DNA of 15,339 bases from Phocaeicola sp. (GTDB lineage: Bacteria > Bacteroidota > Bacteroidia > Bacteroidales > Bacteroidaceae), in the NCBI GenBank assembly GCA_020026175.1, contig JAHHQV010000062.1, forward strand, positions 1 to 15,339, given 5' to 3'. The position numbers were made by a program, and so were the translations under genes. Under the pieces are notes generated by a model. It was not told the origin of the DNA. It ran no database searches and saw only the letters and a list, made by a program, of their open reading frames with translations. Below are positions 7,501 through 13,672 of this stretch, one piece after another. The first letter of the stretch is position 1; the number at the start of each line of letters is the position of its first letter.

Positions 7501-7814
7501 CAACTTCGGGTACTGCTGCATTCTTGAATTCTCATGGCATAAATACAACTCCAGTATATTGGCCGGACGAACGTCCTGAAGCTGAGAACAATGTGATGAA
7601 GATGATAGCGGACCATAAGTTCGATTTGATAGTAAATATTCCAAAGAATCATACTAAACGTGAACTGACAAATGGTTATCGCATACGTAGAGGAGCTATT
7701 GACCATAATATTCCACTTATGACAAATGCTCGTCTTGCAAAAGCGTTTATTGAAGCGTTCTGCTCTATGGATGAAAAAGACATCCAGATAAAGAGTTGGC
7801 AAGAATACGTATAA
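4590..7814 (+). CDS. carB: Carbamoyl-phosphate synthase large subunit, eukaryote-like type
   Basis: CarB makes carbamoyl phosphate from bicarbonate, two ATP and ammonia channelled from glutaminase partner CarA, feeding pyrimidine and arginine synthesis. At 1074 residues it is full length (E. coli 1073). The first ATP-grasp half starts with [21 protein letters not shown] and includes the [10 protein letters not shown] block near 207. A middle oligomerisation region (about 400-550) follows. The second ATP-grasp half starts near 558 ([20 protein letters not shown]). The C-terminal allosteric MGS domain starts near 936 and contains YATSGTA. Segments such as [32 protein letters not shown] and [20 protein letters not shown] resemble animal CAD/CPS1 more than E. 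coli CarB, judged from remembered family sequences. No carA is adjacent: trpS is divergent upstream and a broken lipoprotein gene lies downstream. Confidence 0.96.
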   Translation: [1074 protein letters not shown]

Positions 7815-7872
7815 TACATTTATGATGCATTCATTATGACCGCGTCAAGGTTGTATGGTTAGAATAAAAATG

Positions 7873-7912
7873 GCAGCCCTGTAAGATTTGTCTTGCAGGG
7901 CTGCTTTGCTTT
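7873..7912 (+). terminator. carB terminator
   Basis: A 14-bp stem (7873-7886 with 7891-7904, one G-U pair) carries a GCAGCCCTG core and a TTTG tetraloop. The following T-rich stretch is interrupted (TTTGCTTTG). It begins 59 bases after the carB stop. Confidence 0.8.
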
Positions 7913-7967
7913 GTATGTGACACTAATGTATACAGATATATTGTGTGTGTCTTATGTCATTTTACTG

Positions 7968-8162
7968 TCAATAACACGAATAAGGTATGTATTCTATTTC
8001 TACAACGCTGTCGTGGATTCTAGTTTTGTTTACAGGTAATTTGTCTTCTACAGGTGATTTGACGAATATTATAGCTTCCGAATTTGAAACATTATCTCTA
8101 AATGTCTGTATTGCTTCTTCTTAAAAGTCAATAAGTTCTACTACAATCCTATTTTTTCTCAT
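7968..8162 (-). pseudogene. Detached C-terminal part of the decayed lipoprotein gene
   Basis: On the minus strand an open frame begins with an ATG at 8162 that overlaps the end of the upstream frame, and runs to TGA at 7968-7970. A single in-frame TAA at 8121-8123 (codon 14) interrupts it. The downstream 50 residues look like ordinary coding sequence (EEAIQTFRDNVSNSEAIIFV). Removing one A from the A6 run (T6 at 8152-8157 on the plus strand) joins the upstream lipoprotein frame into it as NEK-NRIVVELIDF. This is therefore probably the tail of one original protein of about 204 residues, disabled by a frameshift and a nonsense codon. The alternative, a separate small coupled gene with a stop, is less likely. 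The family is not recognised. Confidence 0.55.
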
Positions 8163-8583
8163 TTATATAGGATACCATAAAGTTACTATATATTTCTCTA
8201 TTGTCAGAAGGCTTGTATCCTGAAATTGTATCCATAACATCAAGTAATTCATTATAAGGATATTTACAAGTCTTTATTACAGCATTCTTTGGTACAAAGT
8301 CCAGATTATCTGTGTCATATCCTTTTACGATTAAGACAACAAAGTCTCCATTTGTGTCAAGAAAACTTCCGCCATAGCTGCTTGGATACAATAATTTTGA
8401 TTTTTTTGTTTGATTAAGTGAAGATTGTAACTCTTTATAAAGTTCATAACCTTCTTCATTTATAGCTACATTTTCTGTAAGCATAACATTGTCAGTTTCT
8501 GTATCAGTACGAACTTGCTTTTCTTTAAGTGAGCAAGAAAATAAAAGACTTCCATATAAAGATATTAAAAAGAGTTTTCTCAT
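8149..8583 (-). CDS. Putative lipoprotein, truncated by frameshift
   Basis: A 144-residue protein with a type II signal peptide: MRK, a hydrophobic core, then LFSC with the lipid-accepting Cys at 17. The mature part is mostly polar. It has a charged helical stretch (about 38-62), then SSYGGSFLDTNGDFVVLIVKG (about 68-88), which looks like a beta-hairpin and loosely recalls protease propeptide-like folds. I do not recognise the family. After Cys17 the sequence is SLKEK, which lacks a clear acidic lipoprotein export signal. The frame ends at TAG (8149-8151) just after an A6 run. The +1-offset frame continues plausible coding sequence to 7968, so this is probably the N-terminal 70% of a broken gene. 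It may still be translated and lipidated. A weak -7 box (minus-strand AACTTTTG, 8622-8629) precedes it. Confidence 0.6.
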   Translation of the reverse strand: MRKLFLISLYGSLLFSCSLKEKQVRTDTETDNVMLTENVAINEEGYELYKELQSSLNQTKKSKLLYPSSYGGSFLDTNGDFVVLIVKGYDTDNLDFVPKNAVIKTCKYPYNELLDVMDTISGYKPSDNREIYSNFMVSYINEKK

Positions 8584-8722
8584 AATACTTTTATTAATGA
8601 TTAAACATCTGCATTGTAGTGCAAAAGTTTTTTTTATGGATATTCTATATAAAGGTAATTTATGATGAAATTTCAGATTGACTTGTTGGTTGATAAAATA
8701 AAAGCGGCTTGTTTTAGTATAT

Positions 8723-8781
8723 AAAAAAATAAGATTATTATATTCGGTAGTTTAGTAAAAGTACCATTCGTATAATAATCT
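8723..8781 (-). terminator. ssrA terminator
   Basis: Read on the minus strand, an 11-bp stem pairs 8771-8781 with 8732-8742, extended by interrupted pairs, and ends in a run of seven T. It starts 21 bases past the tmRNA 3' end, fitting a terminator of the ssrA transcript. Confidence 0.8.
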
Positions 8782-8801
8782 GATTTTTAATCTTTTGATA
8801 G

Positions 8802-9195
8802 TGGAGCTGGAGGGAGTCGAACCCTCGTCCAAACAAGGAAGCCATATGCTTTCTACATGCTTATCTCTGCCTTCGGTTTTCGTGCATAAGCAAGACCAGA
8901 GCCACCCACTTATACCTTAGCTTCTAAAGATTCATTTCCACCCAGAAGCTTGGTGGAAACTATTCCCGATTTTACTGCACTGTCGTATCAAACGCTTCGG
9001 AACAAGAGCTTTTGGACAATGTCTCGTTTCCATCACTGTGACGGAAATAAAGCTAATCTACTATACTTCGATTAAGCAGCGAGAGCATAATTTTCGTTGC
9101 CAGATAAAAGTTCAGTAACTGAGATTATAGTGCAAATCACTGACGCACTGCATGCTTACATACCACATCTCTTGCTGTCAAAACCAAACAACCCC
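8802..9195 (-). ncRNA. ssrA: Transfer-messenger RNA (tmRNA)
   Basis: tmRNA with SmpB frees ribosomes stalled on broken mRNA and adds a degradation tag. The 394-base gene has a tRNA-like half. Its 5' end GGGGTTG pairs with CAGCTCC before the discriminator A at 8802 (one G-U pair), and the T arm GAGGG-TTCGACT-CCCTC is intact. The tag frame (minus strand 9101 to 9072) encodes GNENYALAA followed by TAA. With the alanine carried by tmRNA itself the tag would read A-GNENYALAA, ending in the ALAA degron. The resume codon would be GGC (Gly), as in other Bacteroidales whose tags start GE. The acceptor is followed by CTA, so the CCA end must be added by nucleotidyltransferase. Several GC-rich inverted repeats inside fit pseudoknots. 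It has its own promoter and terminator. Confidence 0.97.
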
Positions 9196-9220
9196 AGATG
9201 TTTATGTCTATAATTCTACG

Positions 9221-9252
9221 CAAAGGTATAAAAAAACTCATTAATGTCCAAA
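9221..9252 (-). promoter_or_regulatory. ssrA promoter
   Basis: On the minus strand TTTG (9252-9249) is followed after exactly 20 bases by TACCTTTG (9228-9221), a full match to the Bacteroidetes -33/-7 consensus. The tmRNA 5' end is 25 bases past the -7 box, leaving a short 5' leader for RNase P to remove. Confidence 0.85.
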
Positions 9253-9270
9253 TCCTTTGTGAAAAAGATG

Positions 9271-9278
9271 TATTTTTG
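9271..9278 (+). promoter_or_regulatory. Putative lactonase promoter, -7 element
   Basis: TATTTTTG matches TAnnTTTG and lies 42 bases before the lactonase ATG. No TTTG is found at the proper -33 spacing. It is back-to-back with the ssrA promoter. Confidence 0.45.
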
Positions 9279-9320
9279 GATTCTTAAATAAAGGAATTTA
9301 TATATTATTTGTAAAACACA

Positions 9321-10454
9321 ATGAACAAGTCTTTTTTAAATTTATTTTTATCGGCTTTGGTTATGAGCAGTTGTTCTTTTAGCGGAGGAAACGGTAAAGG
9401 CGTTTCGTGCATTGACAAATCAGATTCTATTACAATGATTTTGGGTAGCTATTGTAACAGTGATGCTGAAGGTTTGAAAGTGTATACATTCAATCAGACA
9501 GATGGTGGGTTTTCCTATAAATCGGGTATTAGAGGTATTTCAAATCCATCTTTCATTTCGGATTTAATGGACGGTGATATATTGTTTTCCGTAGAAGAAG
9601 ATGAAGGGGAAACGGCATCGGCATGTGCCATTAAGTATGATGATGTTACAAAAGCGCTATCGTTGTTGGACGCCAAGCCTACACAAGGCGGTGCTCCATG
9701 CAATATAGCAGTAAGTCCATTGGGGAATAAGGTCTTTACAGCCAACTATATGGGAGGAAATCTTTCAGCTTTTGACATAAAAGATTCGGGCAGGCTGGAG
9801 TTGGATAAAGTGTTCCAGTTTGAAGGCAACGGTCCTGACAAGTCCAGGCAAGAACATCCTCATATACATTCAGTAAACTTTACTCCCGATGGTACTCGAT
9901 TGTGGGCCAATGATTTGGGTTCGGACAAGATACGAGTGATAGACTTGGCTACGTTTACTTACGATGAAACTCACGACATCAACCTGCCTTCAGGCAGCGG
10001 TCCTCGCCACACATGCTTTCATAATAACGGAAGATATGCATATGTCATAACCGAACTGAGTGGCGATGTGCTTGTACTTAAGCTTAAAGACGATAATAGT
10101 GCAGATTTGATTCAATCTGTAAAGGCCGATACTTTAGGAGCGGGCGGAAGTGCAGATATCCACATGTCTCCAGACGGTAAATATCTTTATGCTTCATGCC
10201 GATTGAAGTCGGATGGTATAGCAGTGTTCAGTGTAGATTCAGTTTCGGGCATGTTGAAGAAAGCGGGATATTGTCTCACAGGAAAACATCCTAGGAATTT
10301 TGCCATAACTCCCAACGGGAAATATATGCTGGTGGCTTGCAGAGATGAAAATGCAGTAGAAATTTATCGCAGAGACGCTGATACGGGATTGCTTGAAGAC
10401 ACGGGCAAGCGTATTGAAATGAGCAAGCCTGTATGTATCAGATGGGTAAGATGA
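9321..10454 (+). CDS. Lipoprotein of the lactonase (6-phosphogluconolactonase-like) propeller family
   Basis: A 377-residue seven-bladed beta-propeller of the lactonase family (Pfam PF10282), whose best-known member, E. coli Pgl/YbhE, hydrolyses 6-phosphogluconolactone. Visible family motifs are an opening blade with GSYCNSDAEGLKVY, GGAPCNIAVSP near 128-138, NYMGGNLSAFDI, HPHIHSVNFTPDG, GSGPRHTCFH, GAGGSADIHMSPDG and KHPRNFAITPNG. Unlike the cytosolic enzyme it has a lipoprotein signal peptide with a lipobox ending at Cys18 (VMSSC), so it should be anchored in the envelope. An action on sugar phosphates is therefore doubtful, and a different lactone or glycan-derived substrate is possible. 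It is a single gene between ssrA and manA. The residues after Cys18 (SFSGG) give no clear surface-export signal. Confidence 0.88.
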   Translation: MNKSFLNLFLSALVMSSCSFSGGNGKGVSCIDKSDSITMILGSYCNSDAEGLKVYTFNQTDGGFSYKSGIRGISNPSFISDLMDGDILFSVEEDEGETASACAIKYDDVTKALSLLDAKPTQGGAPCNIAVSPLGNKVFTANYMGGNLSAFDIKDSGRLELDKVFQFEGNGPDKSRQEHPHIHSVNFTPDGTRLWANDLGSDKIRVIDLATFTYDETHDINLPSGSGPRHTCFHNNGRYAYVITELSGDVLVLKLKDDNSADLIQSVKADTLGAGGSADIHMSPDGKYLYASCRLKSDGIAVFSVDSVSGMLKKAGYCLTGKHPRNFAITPNGKYMLVACRDENAVEIYRRDADTGLLEDTGKRIEMSKPVCIRWVR

Positions 10455-10480
10455 TAGGCAGGTATTCTTATGAAAAGAAA

Positions 10481-10521
10481 CAGTGCCGACAAGTTTGGTT
10501 ATCCATCACTTGCCGGCACTG
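10481..10521. terminator. Terminator between lactonase gene and manA
   Basis: An interrupted stem pairs 10481-10488 (CAGTGCCG) with 10514-10521, then 10490-10494 with 10508-10512 past one mismatch. It lies between two converging genes and could serve both. The T tracts on either side are short. Confidence 0.65.
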
Positions 10522-10563
10522 CCTTATTTATATCCTTTTGACAGGTCTATATCATTAGGAATA

Positions 10564-11535
10564 TTATACGTAAGTTTCAAGGAATTTCACTTCTCCTTCT
10601 GGTACAACTTCAAGGCTGCTTGTAGTAGCAGGGAAAAGTACAGTCTCTCCGGCTTTCATTTCTATTTCGTTGCCTTCATTGTCTTTTACCTTGCAAGCAC
10701 CCTCAGTACAGATATAGATAACGAACGAATCAAGTTCAGAATAATCCATTGTCATCTGTTCTGTAAGATTATAGATAGAAGTTGTGAAGTACGGACACGA
10801 AACCAAGTCAACAGGCTTGTTGAGGCATGGAGTATAGTCTGTACGGTAGTCTTTTTCTACGCTATAGTCTATGGCATCCTTCGACAATTCTGTGTGCAGT
10901 TCGCGTGTATTGCCGTCCTTGTCCTTTCTGTTGAAGTCGTAAATGCGATAAGTGATGTTTGATGTCTGCTGTATTTCAGCTATGAAACATCCTGCACCAA
11001 TGCTGTGTATACGTCCTGCAGGCAAGAAGAACACATCTCCCGGATTGACAGCATAATCTGCCAGAGCATCGCATATTGTATTGTCGGCAATCATCTGTTC
11101 GTATTGCTGAGGAGTGATTTCCTTGCTTAGTCCTGAGCGAAGGTGTGCTTTTCCTTCAGCGTTGTCGATGACATACCACATTTCTGTCTTACCCATAGAA
11201 TTATGGCGTTTCATGGCAAGTTCGTCATCAGGATGAACCTGTATAGACAAGTCGTCGCGTGCATCTATGAATTTTATAAGTAGAGGGAATTTACCTCCGA
11301 ATCGGGTATAGTTTGATTCACCTACAAGAGCACCTTTATATTCTTGCACCATCTGTGTAAGATTCTTGCCGGCATCTACTCCATTGGCTACTACTGATTC
11401 ATCTCCCGGTACGTCAGAAATTTCCCAGCTTTCACCTACCAGTTCTTGTTTACAGTCTAATTGTTTGAATGGAATGATTTTTTCTCCACCCCAAATAGTT
11501 GATTTTAGAATAGGTTTGAACTTTAATGGATACAT
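10564..11535 (-). CDS. manA: Mannose-6-phosphate isomerase, class I
   Basis: Zinc-dependent cupin enzyme that interconverts mannose 6-phosphate and fructose 6-phosphate (EC 5.3.1.8), linking mannose use and GDP-sugar synthesis to glycolysis. The 323 residues match the short bacterial class I form. MYPLKFKPILKSTIWGG opens the protein and GESWEIS lies at 34-40. Zinc-site residues are visible as Gln99 and His101 in SIQVHPDDELA, Glu118 in GKTEMWYV and His177 in LPAGRIHSIGAG. Arg197 lies in the conserved TYRIYDFNR segment. The C-terminal cupin half (about 240-323) ends with the usual AGETVLFPA strand. It is transcribed alone. The ATG at 11535 gives the typical N-terminus. Confidence 0.95.
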   Translation of the reverse strand: MYPLKFKPILKSTIWGGEKIIPFKQLDCKQELVGESWEISDVPGDESVVANGVDAGKNLTQMVQEYKGALVGESNYTRFGGKFPLLIKFIDARDDLSIQVHPDDELAMKRHNSMGKTEMWYVIDNAEGKAHLRSGLSKEITPQQYEQMIADNTICDALADYAVNPGDVFFLPAGRIHSIGAGCFIAEIQQTSNITYRIYDFNRKDKDGNTRELHTELSKDAIDYSVEKDYRTDYTPCLNKPVDLVSCPYFTTSIYNLTEQMTMDYSELDSFVIYICTEGACKVKDNEGNEIEMKAGETVLFPATTSSLEVVPEGEVKFLETYV

Positions 11536-11572
11536 AATAATTGTAGTTTTATGATTGTAAATATTTATGATG

Positions 11573-11580
11573 CAAACATA
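11573..11580 (-). promoter_or_regulatory. Putative manA promoter, -7 element
   Basis: The minus strand reads TATGTTTG, a full match to TAnnTTTG, 37 bases before the manA ATG. Twenty bases upstream is TTTT (one mismatch to TTTG). Confidence 0.55.
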
Positions 11581-11669
11581 CGTATTTTTTGCTTATTATG
11601 AAAATTCTCAGTAAGTGAACTGAAATATTTTTATATTCACCGCAAAATCACTATATTACGCCATTATTA

Positions 11670-12656
11670 ATGAGATTGGATACAAAAAATGCATATTATA
11701 TGATGAATAACAGAGTAACTGAAGTTTTCGGAATAGAATATCCTGTAATATCAGGAGGAATGGTATGGTGTAGCGGATGGCAGCTTGCATCCGCAGTCAG
11801 TAATGCCGGAGGATTAGGTCTGATAGGTGCAGGCTCGATGTATCCAGATGTATTGAGAGAGCATATCTGTAAATGCAAGTCATCTACAGATAAGCCTTTT
11901 GGTGTAAATGTGCCGCTCATCTCAAAATATTCGGATGAACTGATGAAAGTGATAATAGAAGAAAAAGTACCGGTAGTGTTTACTTCGGCAGGAAATCCGA
12001 AGACATGGACGTCACGCCTTCATGACGAGGGAATAAAGGTGGCACATGTAGTGGCCAGTACTAAGTTTGCCTTGAAATGTCAGGAAGCAGGAGTGGATGC
12101 TATAGTGGCAGAAGGCTTTGAGGCAGGAGGTCATAACGGCAGAGAGGAGACCACGACGATGGTGCTTGTGCCACAGGTGAGAAAGCATATCGACATTCCG
12201 CTCATTGCAGCGGGAGGCATTGCTACAGGCAGGGCCATGCTTGCAGCTTTTGCATTAGGTGCCGAGGGTGTACAGGTAGGTACACGTTTTGCCCTTACAA
12301 CAGAAAGTTCTGCCAGTGACGGTTTCAAGCAGATGTGTATAGGGCTAGGAGAAGGCGATACAATGCTTGCATTGAAAAAGCTTGTTCCTACCCGTCTGAT
12401 AAAGAATGATTTCTACCGTGAAGTGGAGGAAGCGGAAAACAGAGGTGCTTCTGTAGAAGAAATAGTGGATATATTGGGTTCGGGCAGAGCCAAAAGAGGT
12501 ATTTTCGAAGGTGACCTTTCTGCCGGAGAACTGGAGATTGGTCAGGTGGCTTGTTTGATAGACGATATTCCTACGGCAAAAGAGGTTGTAGATGATATTA
12601 TAAGAGAATACAATGAAGGAATACACCTCCTATGCAATAGCGGTTTGTCAAAATGA
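11670..12656 (+). CDS. FMN-dependent FabK / nitronate monooxygenase family protein
   Basis: A TIM-barrel flavoprotein of the family shared by enoyl-ACP reductase II (FabK) and nitronate monooxygenases (NPD/2-nitropropane dioxygenase-like). Motifs are YPVISGGMVWCSG near 24-36, AVSNAGGLGLIGAGS, KPFGVN, VVFTSAGNPKTW, AEGFEAGGHNGR (about 147-158) with the conserved His, and the FMN-phosphate segments LIAAGGIATGRAM and GAEGVQVGTRF. The AEGFEAGGHNGR and C-terminal GRAKRGIFEGDL parts are close to the FabK branch, so a role in the last step of fatty-acid elongation is likely but not certain. The first ATG gives 328 residues. Family members usually start just before NRVTEVFGIEYP, so the ATG at 11700 or 11703 (Met11/Met12) is the more probable start. 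Confidence 0.85.
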   Translation: MRLDTKNAYYMMNNRVTEVFGIEYPVISGGMVWCSGWQLASAVSNAGGLGLIGAGSMYPDVLREHICKCKSSTDKPFGVNVPLISKYSDELMKVIIEEKVPVVFTSAGNPKTWTSRLHDEGIKVAHVVASTKFALKCQEAGVDAIVAEGFEAGGHNGREETTTMVLVPQVRKHIDIPLIAAGGIATGRAMLAAFALGAEGVQVGTRFALTTESSASDGFKQMCIGLGEGDTMLALKKLVPTRLIKNDFYREVEEAENRGASVEEIVDILGSGRAKRGIFEGDLSAGELEIGQVACLIDDIPTAKEVVDDIIREYNEGIHLLCNSGLSK

Positions 12657-13221
12657 TATTGTTTTGCCGTAAAAAGTGAGAAAGTGTAGTCGTATTATTC
12701 ATTTGATGTGACGGTCCATTATACGGATTTTGTTGAAATAGAATGAATTGTTAATGACGTGTCTTCCTATAGGCGATAATACGGTGTTTATAATTGGTGA
12801 AAATGTGAAAATGCCTTCGTGGATTAACATTTGTAGGACCTTAAACGCCCCGTTGTTTTGTCCAAAATTTGCCGTTGTTATGGTGAAAACGCCCCGACAT
12901 TTTATATAAAGAGCCGCCATGTTTAGGAAAGAGATTGTCATTTCGTCCCAAAAAATCTTGATTTTACTTGGAATACTATTTTATGACAAGGTCTTGTATG
13001 TGTGAAAAAATATTTATCTTCTATCGGAAAGCAGATAAAAGATACATATAACATGTTTCTTCTTTCTATAAGGACGGATTGCCGATTCTTTCCTTTCCTT
13101 TCTTTTTGATTTGATTATATTAGGCGTAAACTGAAAATTATTGTTCACTTGTATTTCACTTCACTATTTCTTTAAAAACAGAACGATATGATTGTCATTT
13201 TGACAAAATGTAATAATCCGT
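12657..13221. other. Gene-free stretch with repeat debris
   Basis: No convincing gene lies between the FabK-like gene and the IS remnant. The stretch contains the 22-bp repeat array (12832-12941), a pyrimidine-rich tract near 13085-13110 and a 6-bp-arm hairpin TTGTCA-TTT-TGACAA (13192-13206). An 80-codon minus-strand open frame (12699-12941) runs through the repeats and looks accidental. Together with the adjacent IS remnant this suggests a site of repeated insertion and decay. Confidence 0.6.
12832..12941. repeat. Five degenerate 22-bp tandem repeat units
   Basis: Units start at 12832, 12854, 12876, 12898 and 12920, each exactly 22 bases. Four begin TGT. The middle is A-rich (AAA at about 12-14 of the unit) and the end is C-rich (GCCCCG or GCCG). 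Units 1 and 3 share AAACGCCCCG, 44 bases apart. Units 4 and 5 are weaker. The layout recalls the repeated transposase-binding sites at ends of IS21-family elements, but no IS21 transposase is present. A regulatory array is another possibility. Confidence 0.5.
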
Positions 13222-13224
13222 TAT

Positions 13225-13246
13225 TTTAAGAGGAGTTCTATAAATT
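13225..13246 (+). repeat. Left terminal inverted repeat of IS remnant
   Basis: This 22-base segment pairs in inverse orientation with 13651-13672 with three mismatches (positions 7, 8 and 18 of the repeat). The shared core is GAGTTCTAT. Confidence 0.7.
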
Positions 13247-13263
13247 AAAATATTGTAGTACAG

Positions 13264-13294
13264 TTGTTTATATGGTTCCAAAATCTTAAATTTG
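13264..13294 (+). promoter_or_regulatory. Promoter inside the IS remnant
   Basis: TTG (13264-13266), 20 bases, then TAAATTTG (13287-13294) gives a good Bacteroidetes -33/-7 pair, 21 bases before the transposase ATG at 13315. Confidence 0.6.
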
Positions 13295-13314
13295 CAGAAA
13301 ATAATAATTTTACA

Positions 13315-13656
13315 ATGAACAAGTTGTCCCGATATCGTAAGCGTCGTTATAATCAACTATTTGAGTCAGAGAATCGTGAATTGCGTTTGAATGAAATGGG
13401 TAATCCCCTTTAAGTGTTGTCTCAGTACGTTGATTTTGAGATCTTTCGTCCTACTCTTGAATCAGCCCTTTTTACCGTAGAGCGCAAAAGTAATGCCGGT
13501 CGTCCGCCTATAGACTGTGTGCTGATGTTCAAGGTCTTGTTTCTTCAGCGTTATTATGGTTTGAGTGACCATCAGATAGAGTATCAGATAGTTGACCGTA
13601 CGAGTTTCCGCATTAAAGAGTTCTGCTGTCTGATACAAGAGGATAAATTGAATTGA
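13315..13656 (+). pseudogene. IS5-family transposase, N-terminal fragment with stop codon
   Basis: The frame starts MNKLSRYRKRRYNQLFESEN and reads 32 codons to TAA at 13411-13413, in the context NPL-stop-VLSQYVDF, where a Glu codon would need a single change to give this stop. It continues with the DUF772-type transposase N-terminal domain: GRPPIDCVLMFKVLFLQRYYGLSDHQIEYQIVDRTSF. Relatives go on with a Phe-Leu-Gly-rich segment and a DDE catalytic domain. Here homology ends at about 13611 and a short unrelated tail (IKEFCCLIQEDKLN) leads to TGA. The whole catalytic domain is missing, so the product cannot transpose. The tail is probably the 3' end of the element brought next to the N-terminus by an internal deletion. 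Confidence 0.85.
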
Positions 13657-13672
13657 TAGAACTCACCTTAAA
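13651..13672 (-). repeat. Right terminal inverted repeat of IS remnant
   Basis: Inverse match (19 of 22) to 13225-13246. It contains the stop codon of the minus-strand hydrolase gene (TGA at 13663-13665), so the IS end forms the end of that gene. Confidence 0.7.

Noticed and set aside
7269..7802. A 177-codon minus-strand open frame inside carB
   Set aside because: It lies wholly antisense to the conserved C-terminal part of carB, has low-complexity Cys/Ser/Ile-rich content and no domain, so it is a shadow of the real gene.
8149..8162. Programmed ribosomal frameshift at the A6 run to make the full-length lipoprotein
   Set aside because: An in-frame TAA 14 codons into the second frame would stop the product anyway, and no stimulatory structure is evident; gene decay fits better.
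10483..10962. A 159-codon plus-strand open frame antisense to manA
   Set aside because: It overlaps the conserved manA coding sequence and a terminator hairpin; hydrophobic stretches arise from the antisense reading. No support as a gene.
12699..12941. An 80-codon minus-strand open frame (MTISFLNMAALYIKCRGVFT...)
   Set aside because: It runs straight through the 22-bp repeat units, shows no recognisable domain, and its sequence follows from the repeats. Treated as accidental.
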